Assembly: GCF_016918015.1 (NCBI RefSeq)
Contig: NZ_JAERMK010000003.1
Location: 1-64,000 of the forward strand
Reading direction: 5' to 3'
Length of the DNA: 64,000 nt
Source: Glycomyces sp. YM15
Lineage (GTDB): Bacteria; Actinomycetota; Actinomycetes; Mycobacteriales; Micromonosporaceae
A model generated the notes under the pieces. The model worked only from the letters and a program-made list of their open reading frames with translations. It was not told the origin of the DNA and searched no databases. Shown here piece by piece: positions 1 through 8,586 of the stretch; position 1 is the stretch's first letter; each line of letters starts with the position of its first letter. The translations under genes were made by a program, and so were the position numbers.

Positions 1-40
1 CGGGGGGGGGGGGGGGGGGGGGCCCCCCCCCCCCCCCACC
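1..40. other. Homopolymer G-run followed by C-run at the window edge
   Basis: A run of 21 G (2-22) is followed directly by 15 C (23-37). It is self-complementary and lies 19 bases beyond the stop of the first gene. It could be an extreme hairpin, but a pure G/C homopolymer block at a sequence edge is more likely a sequencing or assembly artefact. Confidence 0.6.
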
Positions 41-56
41 GCCACAGCACTTTCGT

Positions 57-1523
57 CTAGGAGGCTTCCTCGGTCGGCTCGCCGCCGCCTTCGCCGTCCT
101 CAGTGGCGCCGAGGAGGGCCAGGCAGTAGACGTCCTCGCCGACGGTGAGGGTCTCGCGGCCCGCTTCGGCGCACTCCTGGCCGTCGCCGACCTTCTGCAC
201 GATCTCGTAGTCCTCGCCGGCCGCGGCGTCGGCGCAGTCGATCGCCTCGGCCTGGTCGCCGCTCGTGTGGCGGACGCAGCCGCCCTCCTCGAACTTCGGG
301 GCGGCGAACAGCAGGAAGTACACGCCCACACCGGCCGCGGCGACGACCAGCACGCCGACGATCAGCAGGATCGGCAGCAGCAACTTCCGCGAGCCGCCGC
401 CCTTGGCGGGCTGCGGCGCGGCCTGGTAGCCGGGCGGGACCGAGCCCGGCGGCATGCCGGGCTGGGAGTACTGGGGGCCCATCTGCGGCTGCGACTGCTG
501 GTTCGGGTCGTAGCCCGGTGCCATCGCGGGCGGCTCGCTGTGCGGGTTGTGCGCCCCGATGATGAGCTTCTGGGTGTCGTCCGACTGGGTCGGCGGCTGC
601 GGCGCGACCGGCGGCGGGGCCTGGTAGGCCGACTGCGGCTGCGCGTACGGGTTGGCCGGAGGCGGCGGAGGCGGCGGGACCGCGCCGGGCGCCTGGACCG
701 GGCTCGGCATCGGTGCGGGCGCAGGGGCCTGGGCGTCCGGGTTGGCCAGCGGGTTCGGCGGCGGCGACGGCCACGCCGAGGCGGGCGACTGGGCCTGCTC
801 GCCGTACGGCGCGGGGGCGTTGAAGCCCGAGACGCCTTGGGGCGGCAGCACCTGGGTGTGCTCTTCGTACGGGTCCGCCGGAGCGGGCGGCGCCGAGGGC
901 GGCTGCGAGGGGCCGAGGCGCAGGATCTGCGTGCCGTCGTCGTCGAACTGCGGGGCCGACGGAGGCGCCTGCGCGGCAGGCGGTTCCGGGGCGGAGGGGG
1001 CGACCTGCTCGGGGCGGTCCGCGGCGGGGGCGGCCGGGATGTCGACGTTGATCGACGTGGCGGTCGGGATGGCCTGGGTGGCGCCCTCGTCCACCGACGG
1101 CGCCGGAGGTTCGGCCTGCGGCGCTTCAGGTTCCGGGGCGGCGTCCGCCATGGGGGCCGAGGGGACGTCGGCGGCGGGAGCGGCGGGGATCTCGGCGTCC
1201 GCGAGCGCAGACGTCGGCATGGCCTCGGTGACGCCTTCGTCGATCGAGGGCGCCGCCGGTTCGGCGGGGGCTTCGGGAGCAGCGGGTTCGGCCTGCGGTG
1301 CTTCGGGTTCCGGAGCGGCAGCGGCTGCTTCGGCCGGAGGAGCGGGCTCGGCCGCGCTCTCGTCGGCAGCGGGACTCGCGGTTGCGGCGCCCGCGCTCTC
1401 GGCGGAGGTCACCGGCTCGGGCCTCGGGGCCGCCTCGGCGGCGTCGGTCTCGACCCGCTGGGCTGCGTTCTGGTCTTCGCTGCCCTCGCCCTTTTCAGGC
1501 GGGTTGCCTTGCTCGGAGGTCAC
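57..1523 (-). CDS. Proline/alanine-rich single-pass membrane protein
   Basis: This gene encodes 488 residues, with a GTG start preceded by GAGGAG at good spacing. The first ~370 residues are low-complexity Pro/Ala/Glu/Gln sequence with short recurring blocks (EAPQAEPAAP-like, VDEGxTxAxPT). One hydrophobic helix follows (LLLPILLIVGVLVVAAAGV, about residues 384-402). A C-terminal domain of ~80 residues contains four cysteines (GGCVRH, IDCADA, QECAEA, VYCLAL), which fits an extracytoplasmic disulfide-bonded domain. The arrangement (disordered cytoplasmic N-terminus, TM, small Cys domain outside) is common in actinobacterial envelope proteins resembling the LppU/SCO3897 type. Function is unknown. 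It lies downstream of the E2 gene but behind a strong terminator, so it is probably transcribed separately. Confidence 0.8.
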   Translation of the reverse strand: MTSEQGNPPEKGEGSEDQNAAQRVETDAAEAAPRPEPVTSAESAGAATASPAADESAAEPAPPAEAAAAAPEPEAPQAEPAAPEAPAEPAAPSIDEGVTEAMPTSALADAEIPAAPAADVPSAPMADAAPEPEAPQAEPPAPSVDEGATQAIPTATSINVDIPAAPAADRPEQVAPSAPEPPAAQAPPSAPQFDDDGTQILRLGPSQPPSAPPAPADPYEEHTQVLPPQGVSGFNAPAPYGEQAQSPASAWPSPPPNPLANPDAQAPAPAPMPSPVQAPGAVPPPPPPPANPYAQPQSAYQAPPPVAPQPPTQSDDTQKLIIGAHNPHSEPPAMAPGYDPNQQSQPQMGPQYSQPGMPPGSVPPGYQAAPQPAKGGGSRKLLLPILLIVGVLVVAAAGVGVYFLLFAAPKFEEGGCVRHTSGDQAEAIDCADAAAGEDYEIVQKVGDGQECAEAGRETLTVGEDVYCLALLGATEDGEGGGEPTEEAS

Positions 1524-1956
1524 GGCTGCTCCTCAATGCTGCTTCCGGCCTGACGTCTTGGGGGCACGCCAGACGCGTCACACGGTACCGCAGCGGCGCT
1601 CGTGATCACTCGACAGGGTTACTGAGCGGGAGTGAGAGCGCGGAGTGGACGGTGCCTCGCGAAAGGACGGCCGCGACGGGCCGCTGCGATGGAGGGTACG
1701 AAAAAGGCCGGGTGCCGGCGGTTGCCCACCCCTCATGGCAATCGCGGCACCCGGCCGGTGTGAGAACCCCCTGGAGAGGGTCTCAATGGTGCGGGGAACT
1801 CGGCGCTGTCCGCCGCACCAATGGGAGGAGATAAAGTTCGCGGCCCCAGTTGCCTGAGACGGTCGGAAACTTCGAAGATATGTTTCCCCGTTGTTTCCGT
1901 GCCCCAATTACAACACCGAATACTGGGATCGGCCAACGATTCGTCGGTGCCCTTGA
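1524..1956. other. Intergenic region between E2 gene and the Pro/Ala-rich protein gene
   Basis: No gene is convincing here; the short frames present lack homology-like composition. It holds the terminator of the E1/E2 operon (1706-1756) and must also contain the promoter of the downstream minus-strand gene, which I cannot place with confidence. Confidence 0.6.
1706..1756 (-). terminator. Intrinsic terminator of the 2-oxoacid dehydrogenase operon
   Basis: Read on the minus strand, GGCCGGGTGCCG pairs with CGGCACCCGGCC, and an inner 8-9 bp helix (GGCAATCGC/GCGGTTGCC, one G-U) extends it to about 21 bp. The stem is followed on the minus strand by TTTTTCG. This is a classical stem plus U-tract, about 200 bases after the E2 stop. 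Confidence 0.85.
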
Positions 1957-3315
1957 TCACGTCCAGGCGAGCAGTGTTTCCCCAGGGTGCTGCAGGAACG
2001 AACCGACGTCGGCGAGGAACTGCGAGCCGAGTTCCCCGTCGATCAACCGGTGGTCGAAGGCCAGCCCGAGCGTGGTCACCTGACGGACGGCGATCTCGCC
2101 CTCGTGCACCCACGGCTGCGGCCGTACGGCGCCGAACACGAGGATCGCCGATTCCCCCGGAGGGAGGATCGGGGTGCCCGTGTCGATGCCGAAGACGCCG
2201 ACGTTGGTGATCGAGATGGTCCCGCCGGACATGTCGGCGGGCGAGGTCTTCCCCTCGCGGGCGGTGCTCGCCAGCGAGGTGAGGGCGTCGGCGAGTTCGA
2301 CCAGGCTCAGGTCCTGGGCGGCCTTGACGTTCGGGACGACCAGGCCGCGCGGGGTGGCGGCGGCGATGCCGAGGTTCACGTCGTGCTTGACGACGATCTC
2401 CTGGGCCGCTTCGTCCCACTGGGCGTTGATCATCGGGTGGCGGCGGGCGGCCAGCAGGACCGCCTTGGCCACGAACAGCAGCGGAGTGACCTTGACGTCG
2501 GCGAACTCCTTGCGGCCCTTGAACGCCTTGACCGTCTCCATCATGCCGGTGACGTCGCAGGTGAGGAACACCGTGGCGTGCGGCGCGGTGAACGCGGAGG
2601 CGACCATGTTCTGCGCGGTGAGCTTGCGGACGCCCTTGATCGGGAGGCGCTGGTCCTCCGCCGAAGCGGTGACCTTCGCCGGGGCCGCCGCGGCCGGGGC
2701 GGCCACGGCGGCTTCGACGTCGGCTCGGGAGACCGTGCCGTTCGGTCCGGTCGGGACGACCGAGGCGAGGTCGATGCCGAGATCCTTGGCGAGCTTGCGC
2801 ACCGGGGGCTTGGCGAGCACCGGTCCCGACGGAGCGGGGGGAGCCGCGGGTGCCGGGGCGGGAGCCGCCGGGGTCGGCGGTGCGACCGGGGCGGGAGCGG
2901 CGACCGGGGCGGGAGCGGCGACCGGGGCGGGCGCCGGGGCGGGCGCCGGGGCGGGCGGAGCCTCGCCGGAGCGGCGTTTGCGGCGCTTCGAGCCGGCTTC
3001 GCGCGCGCCGTACCCCACGAGGTTCGGCGTGCGTTCGTCCTTCTTCTTCTCGGCCGGGGGCGCCTCGACGCCTTCGACCTCGAAGCTCGCCAGCGGCCGC
3101 CCGACGTCGATCGTCTCGCCCGCCTCGGCGTGGTGCTCGGCGAGCACCCCGTCGTAGGGGCTGGGCACCTCGACGAGCGCCTTGGCGGTCTCGACCTCCA
3201 CGAACGGCTGGTTGAGCTTGACTTCGCCGCCCGGCTCCACGAGCCATGCGGCGACCTCGCCCTCGGTGAGTCCCTCACCGAGGTCGGGCAGGTTGAACGT
3301 GATCCTCTGACCCAT
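1957..3315 (-). CDS. bkdC: 2-oxoacid dehydrogenase E2 component (dihydrolipoyl acyltransferase)
   Basis: This is the core acyltransferase of a branched-chain 2-oxoacid or pyruvate dehydrogenase complex. It transfers the acyl group from lipoamide to CoA. Residues 1-77 are a lipoyl domain with the lipoylated Lys45 in VETAKALVEV. A Pro/Ala linker of ~55 residues follows, then a peripheral-subunit-binding domain (VRKLAKDLGIDLASVVPTGP), a second short linker and the catalytic domain ending with the active-site motif DHRLIDG. The length of 452 residues is typical for a single-lipoyl E2. The start ATG has GAGGAG upstream and lies 10 bases after the E1 beta stop, so it is the last gene of the operon. 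No E3 (lipoamide dehydrogenase) gene is nearby. The sequence alone does not settle pyruvate versus branched-chain specificity; the symbol follows the mycobacterial bkdABC order. Confidence 0.93.
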   Translation of the reverse strand: MGQRITFNLPDLGEGLTEGEVAAWLVEPGGEVKLNQPFVEVETAKALVEVPSPYDGVLAEHHAEAGETIDVGRPLASFEVEGVEAPPAEKKKDERTPNLVGYGAREAGSKRRKRRSGEAPPAPAPAPAPAPVAAPAPVAAPAPVAPPTPAAPAPAPAAPPAPSGPVLAKPPVRKLAKDLGIDLASVVPTGPNGTVSRADVEAAVAAPAAAAPAKVTASAEDQRLPIKGVRKLTAQNMVASAFTAPHATVFLTCDVTGMMETVKAFKGRKEFADVKVTPLLFVAKAVLLAARRHPMINAQWDEAAQEIVVKHDVNLGIAAATPRGLVVPNVKAAQDLSLVELADALTSLASTAREGKTSPADMSGGTISITNVGVFGIDTGTPILPPGESAILVFGAVRPQPWVHEGEIAVRQVTTLGLAFDHRLIDGELGSQFLADVGSFLQHPGETLLAWT

Positions 3316-3325
3316 GTCCCGCTCC

Positions 3326-4300
3326 TCAGTACTCGAGCGACCGGTCGACGGCGTCGAGCACCCGGTCCAGGTTCGGAAGGTACTCGTCTTCGAGGCGGCT
3401 CGCCGGATAAGGCACGTCGTAGCCGGTCACCCGCAGGACGGGCGACTCCAGGGAGTAGAAGCACTCCTCGGAGATCCGCGCGGCGACCTCGGCGCCGATG
3501 CCGACGCTGCCGGGCGCCTCGTGGACGACCACGGCGCGGCCGGTCTTGCGGACCGACGCGAACAGCGGCTCCCAGTCGATCGGCGAGAGCGAGCGCAGGT
3601 CGACGACCTCGAGGTCCAGACCCTCCTCGGCTGCCGCGGAGGCGGCGTTCGCGGCCACGTCCACGGTGGGGCCGTACGCGATCAGGGTCGCGGTGCGGCC
3701 CTCGCGGAGGGTGCGGGCGCGGTACAGGTCCAGCCCGGCCCGCTCGGTGTCGACCTCGCCCTTCGAGTGGTAGCGGCGCTTGGGCTCGAAGAAGATCACG
3801 GGATCGTCCCCGGCGGCGGCCTGCTGGATCATCCAGTAGGCGTCGGCGGGGTTCGAGCAGGTGACGACCTTGAGTCCGGCGGTGTGCGCGAAGTACGCCT
3901 CGGGGGACTCCGAGTGGTGCTCGATCGCGCCGATGCCGCCGCCGTAGGGGATGCGCACGACCACGGGCAGGCGCACGCGCCCGCCCGAGCGGTTCGGGAT
4001 CTTCGCGAGCTGGGAGACCAGCTGGTCGAACGCGGGGTAGACGAAGCCGTCGAACTGGATCTCGCAGATCGGCCGGTAGCCGCGCAGGGCGAGGCCGATC
4101 GCGGTGCCGATGATGCCCGACTCGGCGAGCGGGGTGTCGATGATGCGGTCGGAACCGAAGTCCTTCTGCAGGCCGTCGGTGACGCGGAAGACGCCGCCGA
4201 GGCGGCCCACGTCCTCACCCATGACGAGCGACTTCGGCTGGTCCTCCAGGACGCGGCGCAGGCCTTCGTTCAAGGCCTTGATCATGGACATGGCGGTCAT
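3326..4300 (-). CDS. bkdB: 2-oxoacid dehydrogenase E1 component, beta subunit
   Basis: This is the beta subunit of the thiamine-diphosphate-dependent E1 decarboxylase, 324 residues, full length for the family. It contains the transketolase pyrimidine-binding region (VMGEDVGRLGGVFRVTDGL, DTPLAESGIIGTAIGLA, CEIQFDGFVYPAFDQLVSQ) and the conserved IPYGGGIGAIEHHSESPEAYF segment, followed by the transketolase C-terminal domain (VVDLRSLSPIDWE; VVHEAPGSVGIGAEVAA). The start is the ATG of an ATGA overlap with the E1 alpha stop, so the two subunits are translationally coupled, as expected for an obligate alpha2beta2 tetramer. A longer open frame upstream is only the antisense-like shadow of E1 alpha. 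Confidence 0.95.
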   Translation of the reverse strand: MTAMSMIKALNEGLRRVLEDQPKSLVMGEDVGRLGGVFRVTDGLQKDFGSDRIIDTPLAESGIIGTAIGLALRGYRPICEIQFDGFVYPAFDQLVSQLAKIPNRSGGRVRLPVVVRIPYGGGIGAIEHHSESPEAYFAHTAGLKVVTCSNPADAYWMIQQAAAGDDPVIFFEPKRRYHSKGEVDTERAGLDLYRARTLREGRTATLIAYGPTVDVAANAASAAAEEGLDLEVVDLRSLSPIDWEPLFASVRKTGRAVVVHEAPGSVGIGAEVAARISEECFYSLESPVLRVTGYDVPYPASRLEDEYLPNLDRVLDAVDRSLEY

Positions 4301-5451
4301 CGGGCGTCGCTCCCTTCCTCGAGGGAGGCCTGGAACTCGACGGCCTCCGCCCGCTGGGCCGCGATGCCGGGGGGCATCTCGGCGTACACGTTGTCGAACA
4401 TCTCGGTGATCTCCGGGTCGGTGAGCGCCATGACGCGGGCGCGCAGCGCCCGGACCTGCTCGCCGGCCTCGGTGTCGACCTCGGCGAAATAGGACTCGTC
4501 GGCCAGGCCCTCGGCCGCCAGCCACTTGCGGTAGCGGACGATCGGGTCCTTCGCGCGCCAGAAGTCCAGCTCGGCCTCGTCGCGGTAGCGGGTGGCGTCG
4601 TCGGAGGTCGTGTGCGGCTGCATCCGGTACGTGTAGGCCTCGACGAGGCTGGGGCCCTCGCCGCGGCGGGCGCGGTCGAGCGCGGACTGCGTGACCGCGT
4701 AGGTCGCCAGGACGTCGTTGCCGTCGACGAGGACGCCGGGGACGCCGAAGCCCTCGGCGCGGCGGTACGGCGGCAGCCGGAACTGGCGGGCGTTCGTCTC
4801 CGAGATCGCGTACTGGTTGTTCTGGCAGAACAGCACCAGCGGGGAGTTGAACACCCCGGCCCAGATCAGCGCCTCGTTGAAGTCGCCCTCGCTGGTCGCG
4901 CCGTCGCCGTGGTAGACCACGACGGCCTCGCCGTCCTCGTTGCCCACCGCGCCGTCCATGGCCACGCCCATGGCGTAGCCCGCGGCGTGCAGGGTCTGGG
5001 AGGCGATCACGATCGCGTACATGTTGAAGCGGTCGGCGGCGACGTCGCGCCCGCCGAGGTCGGTCCCGCGGAAGAGCGCGAACGACGAGATGAGGTCGAT
5101 GCCCCGGCACCACTGGACGCCGAGCTCCCGGTAGGCCGGGAAGACCGTGTCCTGGGGTTTGAGGGCCCGGCCGGAGCCGACCTGCGCGGCCTCCTGGCCG
5201 AGGAGGCTCGGCCACAGGCCGAGCTGGCCCTGGCGCTGCAGGGCCGTGCCCTGGGCGTCCAGTTCGCGGGTGATGACGAGGTCGCGGTAGAGGCCGCGGT
5301 ACTCATCTTCGGTGAGGGAGATGTCGTAGTCGGGATGCTTGACGCGCTGACCCTCCGGAGTCAGCAGTTGCACGAACTCTGGTTCGTTCGCTGAGGCGGG
5401 TTTCGGACGGCTCTTGGCCGTCTTCTTGGCAGGACGCTGTGTGTCGCCCAT
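4297..5451 (-). CDS. bkdA: 2-oxoacid dehydrogenase E1 component, alpha subunit
   Basis: This is the alpha subunit of the ThDP-dependent E1 enzyme, 384 residues. The ThDP/Mg motif runs from HGDGATSEGDFNEA to FCQNNQYAIS (about 181-216), the usual GDG-(N)25-NN signature. The QGQLGLWPSLLGQEAAQVG segment is typical of actinobacterial BkdA/PdhA. I chose the ATG at 5451 because GAGGAGG lies five bases upstream and the family begins near here. An in-frame ATG 27 codons further upstream would add an unrelated peptide. The first ~22 residues are basic (KKTAKSRPKP) and probably disordered. It is the first gene of the E1 alpha-E1 beta-E2 operon; its promoter should lie in 5452-5640, which is also upstream of the divergent gene at 5645. 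Confidence 0.94.
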   Translation of the reverse strand: MGDTQRPAKKTAKSRPKPASANEPEFVQLLTPEGQRVKHPDYDISLTEDEYRGLYRDLVITRELDAQGTALQRQGQLGLWPSLLGQEAAQVGSGRALKPQDTVFPAYRELGVQWCRGIDLISSFALFRGTDLGGRDVAADRFNMYAIVIASQTLHAAGYAMGVAMDGAVGNEDGEAVVVYHGDGATSEGDFNEALIWAGVFNSPLVLFCQNNQYAISETNARQFRLPPYRRAEGFGVPGVLVDGNDVLATYAVTQSALDRARRGEGPSLVEAYTYRMQPHTTSDDATRYRDEAELDFWRAKDPIVRYRKWLAAEGLADESYFAEVDTEAGEQVRALRARVMALTDPEITEMFDNVYAEMPPGIAAQRAEAVEFQASLEEGSDAR

Positions 5452-5644
5452 GTATGCCTCCTCATATTCGTATTCCGGTGTATCCAAGCATCCCAAAGTC
5501 TTGGGTGGTGCGCGCCATAGCCGTCGCCCCATTACTATTCGGGATTAAAGACTGACACTCAGTAGTCGACTTCGGCTGGGCCATCGACATCATCGGTCCT
5601 GAACGGCCGTTTCGTCGCACGGGGGTGGCAGGAAGGGGGACGCG

Positions 5645-6250
5645 GTGAGCGGCAGAGGCAGCGACCAGGGGGGACGCTGGCCGGTGGGCATCTGGTTCGC
5701 CATGGTCGGCGTGAGCGCCGGAACCGTGGCGTCCTTCTCGCTGATCGGGTGGACCTTCGCGAGGAACCTCTACGGCGGCGACGACGGCACCGAACCCCTC
5801 CACTACGAGCCGCAGACCGTGGTCATCGAGGCCGAGAAGACCCCCGATCCCGCGGGCGTCGCGGGCGGCGACGAGGAGCCCGCGGACCCCGCCGGACCAG
5901 GCCCCGAACCGCAGATCGCCGTCAGCCCGGCCGAACCCCAGGCCGAACGCATCGTCGAAGCCGATGCGGCCGACGAGCCCCGACTCGAACCGGAGGACGA
6001 GCCCGTCCCCGAGCAGAGCGCGCCGCCGCGCCTGGTCCCGGTCGACGAGGACGACTGCGGCCGCGAAGAAGGCGCCGAGGCACCCGAGTGGTACGACGAC
6101 TGGGACGTCGACTGGGACCACGTCCGCGGCGACGGCGACGACCGCGGCGGGCACGGCCGAGACGACCTCGAGCTGTACGAACTCGACCTGGACCTGGAGT
6201 TCGACCAGGACGGCATCGAACTCGACCTCGAACTCGAGCCCGAGGACTGA
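5645..6250 (+). CDS. Single-pass membrane protein with very acidic tail
   Basis: I do not recognise this 201-residue protein. The GTG start is preceded by AGGAAGGGGGA. A short N-terminus is followed by one hydrophobic segment (IWFAMVGVSAGTVASFSLIGW, about residues 16-36). The remaining ~165 residues are almost entirely Asp, Glu, Pro and Ala, ending in a run rich in DLDLEFDQDGIELDLELE. The charge of the tail is extreme, and its topology is unknown. It is divergent from the E1 alpha gene and alone in its orientation until the gene at 6401. Confidence 0.75.
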   Translation: MSGRGSDQGGRWPVGIWFAMVGVSAGTVASFSLIGWTFARNLYGGDDGTEPLHYEPQTVVIEAEKTPDPAGVAGGDEEPADPAGPGPEPQIAVSPAEPQAERIVEADAADEPRLEPEDEPVPEQSAPPRLVPVDEDDCGREEGAEAPEWYDDWDVDWDHVRGDGDDRGGHGRDDLELYELDLDLEFDQDGIELDLELEPED

Positions 6251-6400
6251 GCCCTCCGCGTGCCGAGCCCGACTCGCCCGAAGGAGTGACATGTGGGGAA
6301 GGCCACTCCGTAGCCGTAACTTGCATATGCGGATTGCCGTTACTCCTTCTGAGAGCGCGTCGCTGACGAACGCACACGGATTTCTGTGGGGTACAAGCAC

Positions 6401-7246
6401 ATGGACCTTTTCTCCCGCACGATGCTCGCCTGCTCGGCCGAGGCGGGCCTGACCACGACGGCCCTGACCCGGCACGTTCCCCTCCTGCGCCGCAACATCG
6501 GGCCCGGCGACCAGGTGTCCCTCCTGAGCCGCTGCGTCGGCTCCGACGGGCTCGGCAGCGGCGACCACGTCCTCATGCTCACCGGCGAGCGCCTGGTCGT
6601 CACCCGCCAGTCGCGGCTCCTCGGACGGGTCCGCCTCTGCCTCGACGCGCCCGTCGCCGCCATCGAGAACCTGCGCTGGTCCGCCGACCCGTCCGGGCCC
6701 GGCGTCGAACTCAACTTCACCGTCCTCGAAGGACCCGGCTCGACCGAGCCGCACCGCTGGCACTTCTGGCTGCCCGCGACCCACGCCAAGCGGGTCTGGC
6801 GGATCGACGCGCTATTGGCGCGCGCGTTCCGCCGCCCCAAGGCCGACTCCCGGCCCGCGAACGCCCGCACCGTGCAACCGTCGATATTCGCCGATCTCGA
6901 CCTCGTCGACGACGCGGCGGCGCAAGAGCGAACCGAGGACACCGTCTCCCTCGTGCGGCCGGCGCTCGTACGGGCCGCACTGGCCGAGGTGATGCCGGTC
7001 GGTTCCGGCCACCCGGCGAGCCCGTTCCCGGCACCGAATCCGCGCCTCACCGCCACGACCCCCGGAACGGAGCTCGCGCTCCGGCAGTCGCAGCGCTCGT
7101 TCCTGCCGCCCGTGGTCGACTCCGACGACCGCCCCGCGCTTCCCGTGCGCGACACCGCGACCAACACGAACCGGCCGCGCCTCGCGCCGCCCCGGCCGGC
7201 AGGCTTCCAGCCGTCCGGCTTCAAGACCACCATGGCCGCCGTGTAG
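6401..7246 (+). CDS. Hypothetical protein with PH-like fold segment
   Basis: This is an unknown protein of 281 residues. The segment LGSGDHVLMLTGERLVVTRQ through PHRWHFWLP (about residues 45-125) has the pattern of a bacterial PH/GRAM-like domain: a beta strand carrying 'LT.ERLVVT', then a strand/loop/strand meander and a closing helix (HAKRVWRIDALLARAFR). The C-terminal ~140 residues are low complexity. I preferred the ATG at 6401; a GTG at 6386 would add five residues. Membrane association through the PH-like domain is inference only. Confidence 0.7.
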   Translation: MDLFSRTMLACSAEAGLTTTALTRHVPLLRRNIGPGDQVSLLSRCVGSDGLGSGDHVLMLTGERLVVTRQSRLLGRVRLCLDAPVAAIENLRWSADPSGPGVELNFTVLEGPGSTEPHRWHFWLPATHAKRVWRIDALLARAFRRPKADSRPANARTVQPSIFADLDLVDDAAAQERTEDTVSLVRPALVRAALAEVMPVGSGHPASPFPAPNPRLTATTPGTELALRQSQRSFLPPVVDSDDRPALPVRDTATNTNRPRLAPPRPAGFQPSGFKTTMAAV

Positions 7247-8264
7247 GGCGGAGCCCCTGCTGAGACCAGGGTGCGGGCAGTGCGGGCGATTCGCGAACGC
7301 CCCGGCAGGCGCGGTCCGCATCCTCGACCCGATCCCCCCGAAGTCCGAAGGGCCGGTGAACCAGCGCTGCTGGTTCACCGGCCCTTCGGTTGATCCGGGG
7401 GGCAGGCTCCCGGGGTGCCCCGCGCCGGTCGGGGGTGCAGCACTTGACGGATCCGCCGCCCTTCTTGAGCTCGGAGAGGTCGACCGGGACGGGCTCGTAC
7501 CCGGCGTCGCGCAGCTTCTTGGCGAAACCGGCGGCTTCGGCGTTGATGACGACGTTGCGGCCGTCCGAGACGAAGTTCAATCCGAAGCCGGCGGCGTCCT
7601 CGGCGTCGGCGAGCACCGCGTCGGGGAAGAGCCGTTCGAGCAGCAGGCGGCTGCCCGGGGCGAAGGCCTCGGGGTAGTACGCGATGCGCTCGTCGTCGAG
7701 GGGCGCGAGCGCGGTGTCGAGGTGGTAGTAGCGGGGGTCGACCAGGCGCAGCGAGACGACGGGGCGGCCGAACACGTCGGCGGCCTCGGCGTGGGCGCGA
7801 GCGTCGGTGCGGAAGCCCCAGCCGGCGAGGATGAGCTCGCGGCCGGGCAGGTAGGTGAAGTCGCCTTCGCCTTCGTTGATGAACTCGGGTTCGGCGTATG
7901 CCCAGCCGGAAGTGCGGTACCACTTCTCGTGGGCGTCGGCCTCGGGGCGGCGTTCGGGGTAGCGGAAGCTCGCGCCGTAGGCGATGCCGTCGACGACGAA
8001 GGCGCCGTTGGCGGAGTAGACCATGTCGGGGAGGCCGGGTTCGGGCTCGAGGCGGACGACCTCGTGGCCGAGGGCGGTGTAGGCGTCGGCCAGGGCTTCC
8101 CACTGGGTGCAGGCGAGCGCGGCGTCGACGGGGGCGGTCGTGTCCATCCAAGGGTTGATGGCGTACTCGACGGCGTAGTAGGCGGGGCGGCACATGAGGT
8201 ACGTGCGGCGGCCGGGCGACCGGGTCGCGGGCGCCGCGGCAGGTGAAGAACGGTGTTTCTCCAT
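7221..8264 (-). CDS. ddaH: DDAH/amidinotransferase family hydrolase, 3' end probably frameshifted
   Basis: This belongs to the pentein superfamily (dimethylarginine dimethylaminohydrolase-like; enzymes of this type deiminate or hydrolyse guanidino compounds). The catalytic core is complete: PDMVYSANGAF, INEGEGDFTYLPG, the His motif in DPRYYHLDTALAPL, and the nucleophile region GGGSVKCCT near residue 276. Relatives end within a few residues of KCCT. Here the frame runs on for about 70 Arg/Pro/Ala-rich residues, reading straight through a 21-bp terminator stem and overlapping the stop of the gene at 6401-7246. A one-base change after KCCT would end the protein at 7375 inside that stem. The start ATG has no Shine-Dalgarno but sits exactly six bases after TAAACT, fitting a leaderless transcript. 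The core assignment is firm; the C-terminus is doubtful. Confidence 0.82.
   Translation of the reverse strand: MEKHRSSPAAAPATRSPGRRTYLMCRPAYYAVEYAINPWMDTTAPVDAALACTQWEALADAYTALGHEVVRLEPEPGLPDMVYSANGAFVVDGIAYGASFRYPERRPEADAHEKWYRTSGWAYAEPEFINEGEGDFTYLPGRELILAGWGFRTDARAHAEAADVFGRPVVSLRLVDPRYYHLDTALAPLDDERIAYYPEAFAPGSRLLLERLFPDAVLADAEDAAGFGLNFVSDGRNVVINAEAAGFAKKLRDAGYEPVPVDLSELKKGGGSVKCCTPDRRGAPREPAPRINRRAGEPAALVHRPFGLRGDRVEDADRACRGVRESPALPAPWSQQGLRPTRRPWWS
7345..7389. terminator. Bidirectional terminator between convergent genes
   Basis: A perfect 21-bp inverted repeat, CCGAAGGGCCGGTGAACCAGC / GCTGGTTCACCGGCCCTTCGG, surrounds a three-base loop. There is no U-tract, as is usual for actinobacterial terminators. 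It sits between the convergent gene at 6401-7246 and the expected end of the DDAH gene. Confidence 0.85.
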
Positions 8265-8270
8265 GGCGCG

Positions 8271-8276
8271 AGTTTA
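8271..8276 (-). promoter_or_regulatory. Candidate -10 element of a leaderless ddaH transcript
   Basis: On the minus strand TAAACT is followed by exactly six bases and the ATG of ddaH. No ribosome-binding site is present. The same six-base spacing recurs at several other genes in the window. Confidence 0.55.
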
Positions 8277-8481
8277 AACACCCCGAGCCCTCGGCGCACT
8301 GCCCGAGGGCGCAGGACACACCGGAGTGTGATCAACACGCCTCACCAGGCATGTCGCAGGCGGTGCGATGAATCTTCGGACCGCCGCCTTCGGGGCCCCT
8401 CCCCCCTCCCCGCCCACCCCGCCCCTCACCCGCCCGCCGCCTTCGCACATGCCGGTTTTCGGTCGATGCCGTTCGTTGTCC

Positions 8482-8519
8482 CCGGTGCCCGGCGGCCTGG
8501 CCTTGGCCGCCGGGACCGG
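8482..8519 (-). terminator. Terminator of the Tad pilus operon
   Basis: CCCGGCGGCC pairs with GGCCGCCGGG across a seven-base loop, and the stem is extended by CCGGT/ACCGG with one bulged base. It lies about 70 bases after the stop of the last tad gene. Confidence 0.7.
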
Positions 8520-8586
8520 TGGTACGTCATTGCGATCGAGCCGGACAAGCCGCGTCAGCGACGCGTCGCCCTCGTTCGCAGCGCTG

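Larger units (their letters stand above)
8265..8586. other. Intergenic region between the Tad operon and ddaH
   Basis: I see no gene. It contains a hairpin near 8288-8312 (GCCCTCGG/CCGAGGGC), the Tad operon terminator at 8482-8519 and, at 8271-8276, the -10 element of ddaH. Part of it is pyrimidine-rich low-complexity sequence (8395-8450). Confidence 0.6.

Noticed and set aside
267-1605. Long plus-strand open frames opposite the Pro/Ala-rich protein
   Set aside because: Arg/Gly- or Ala/Gly-only composition, no domain; they are the antisense shadow of a GC-rich gene.
1987-4492. Large plus-strand frames across the E1/E2 operon (up to 625 codons)
   Set aside because: They mirror the well-supported 2-oxoacid dehydrogenase genes and have no recognisable sequence.
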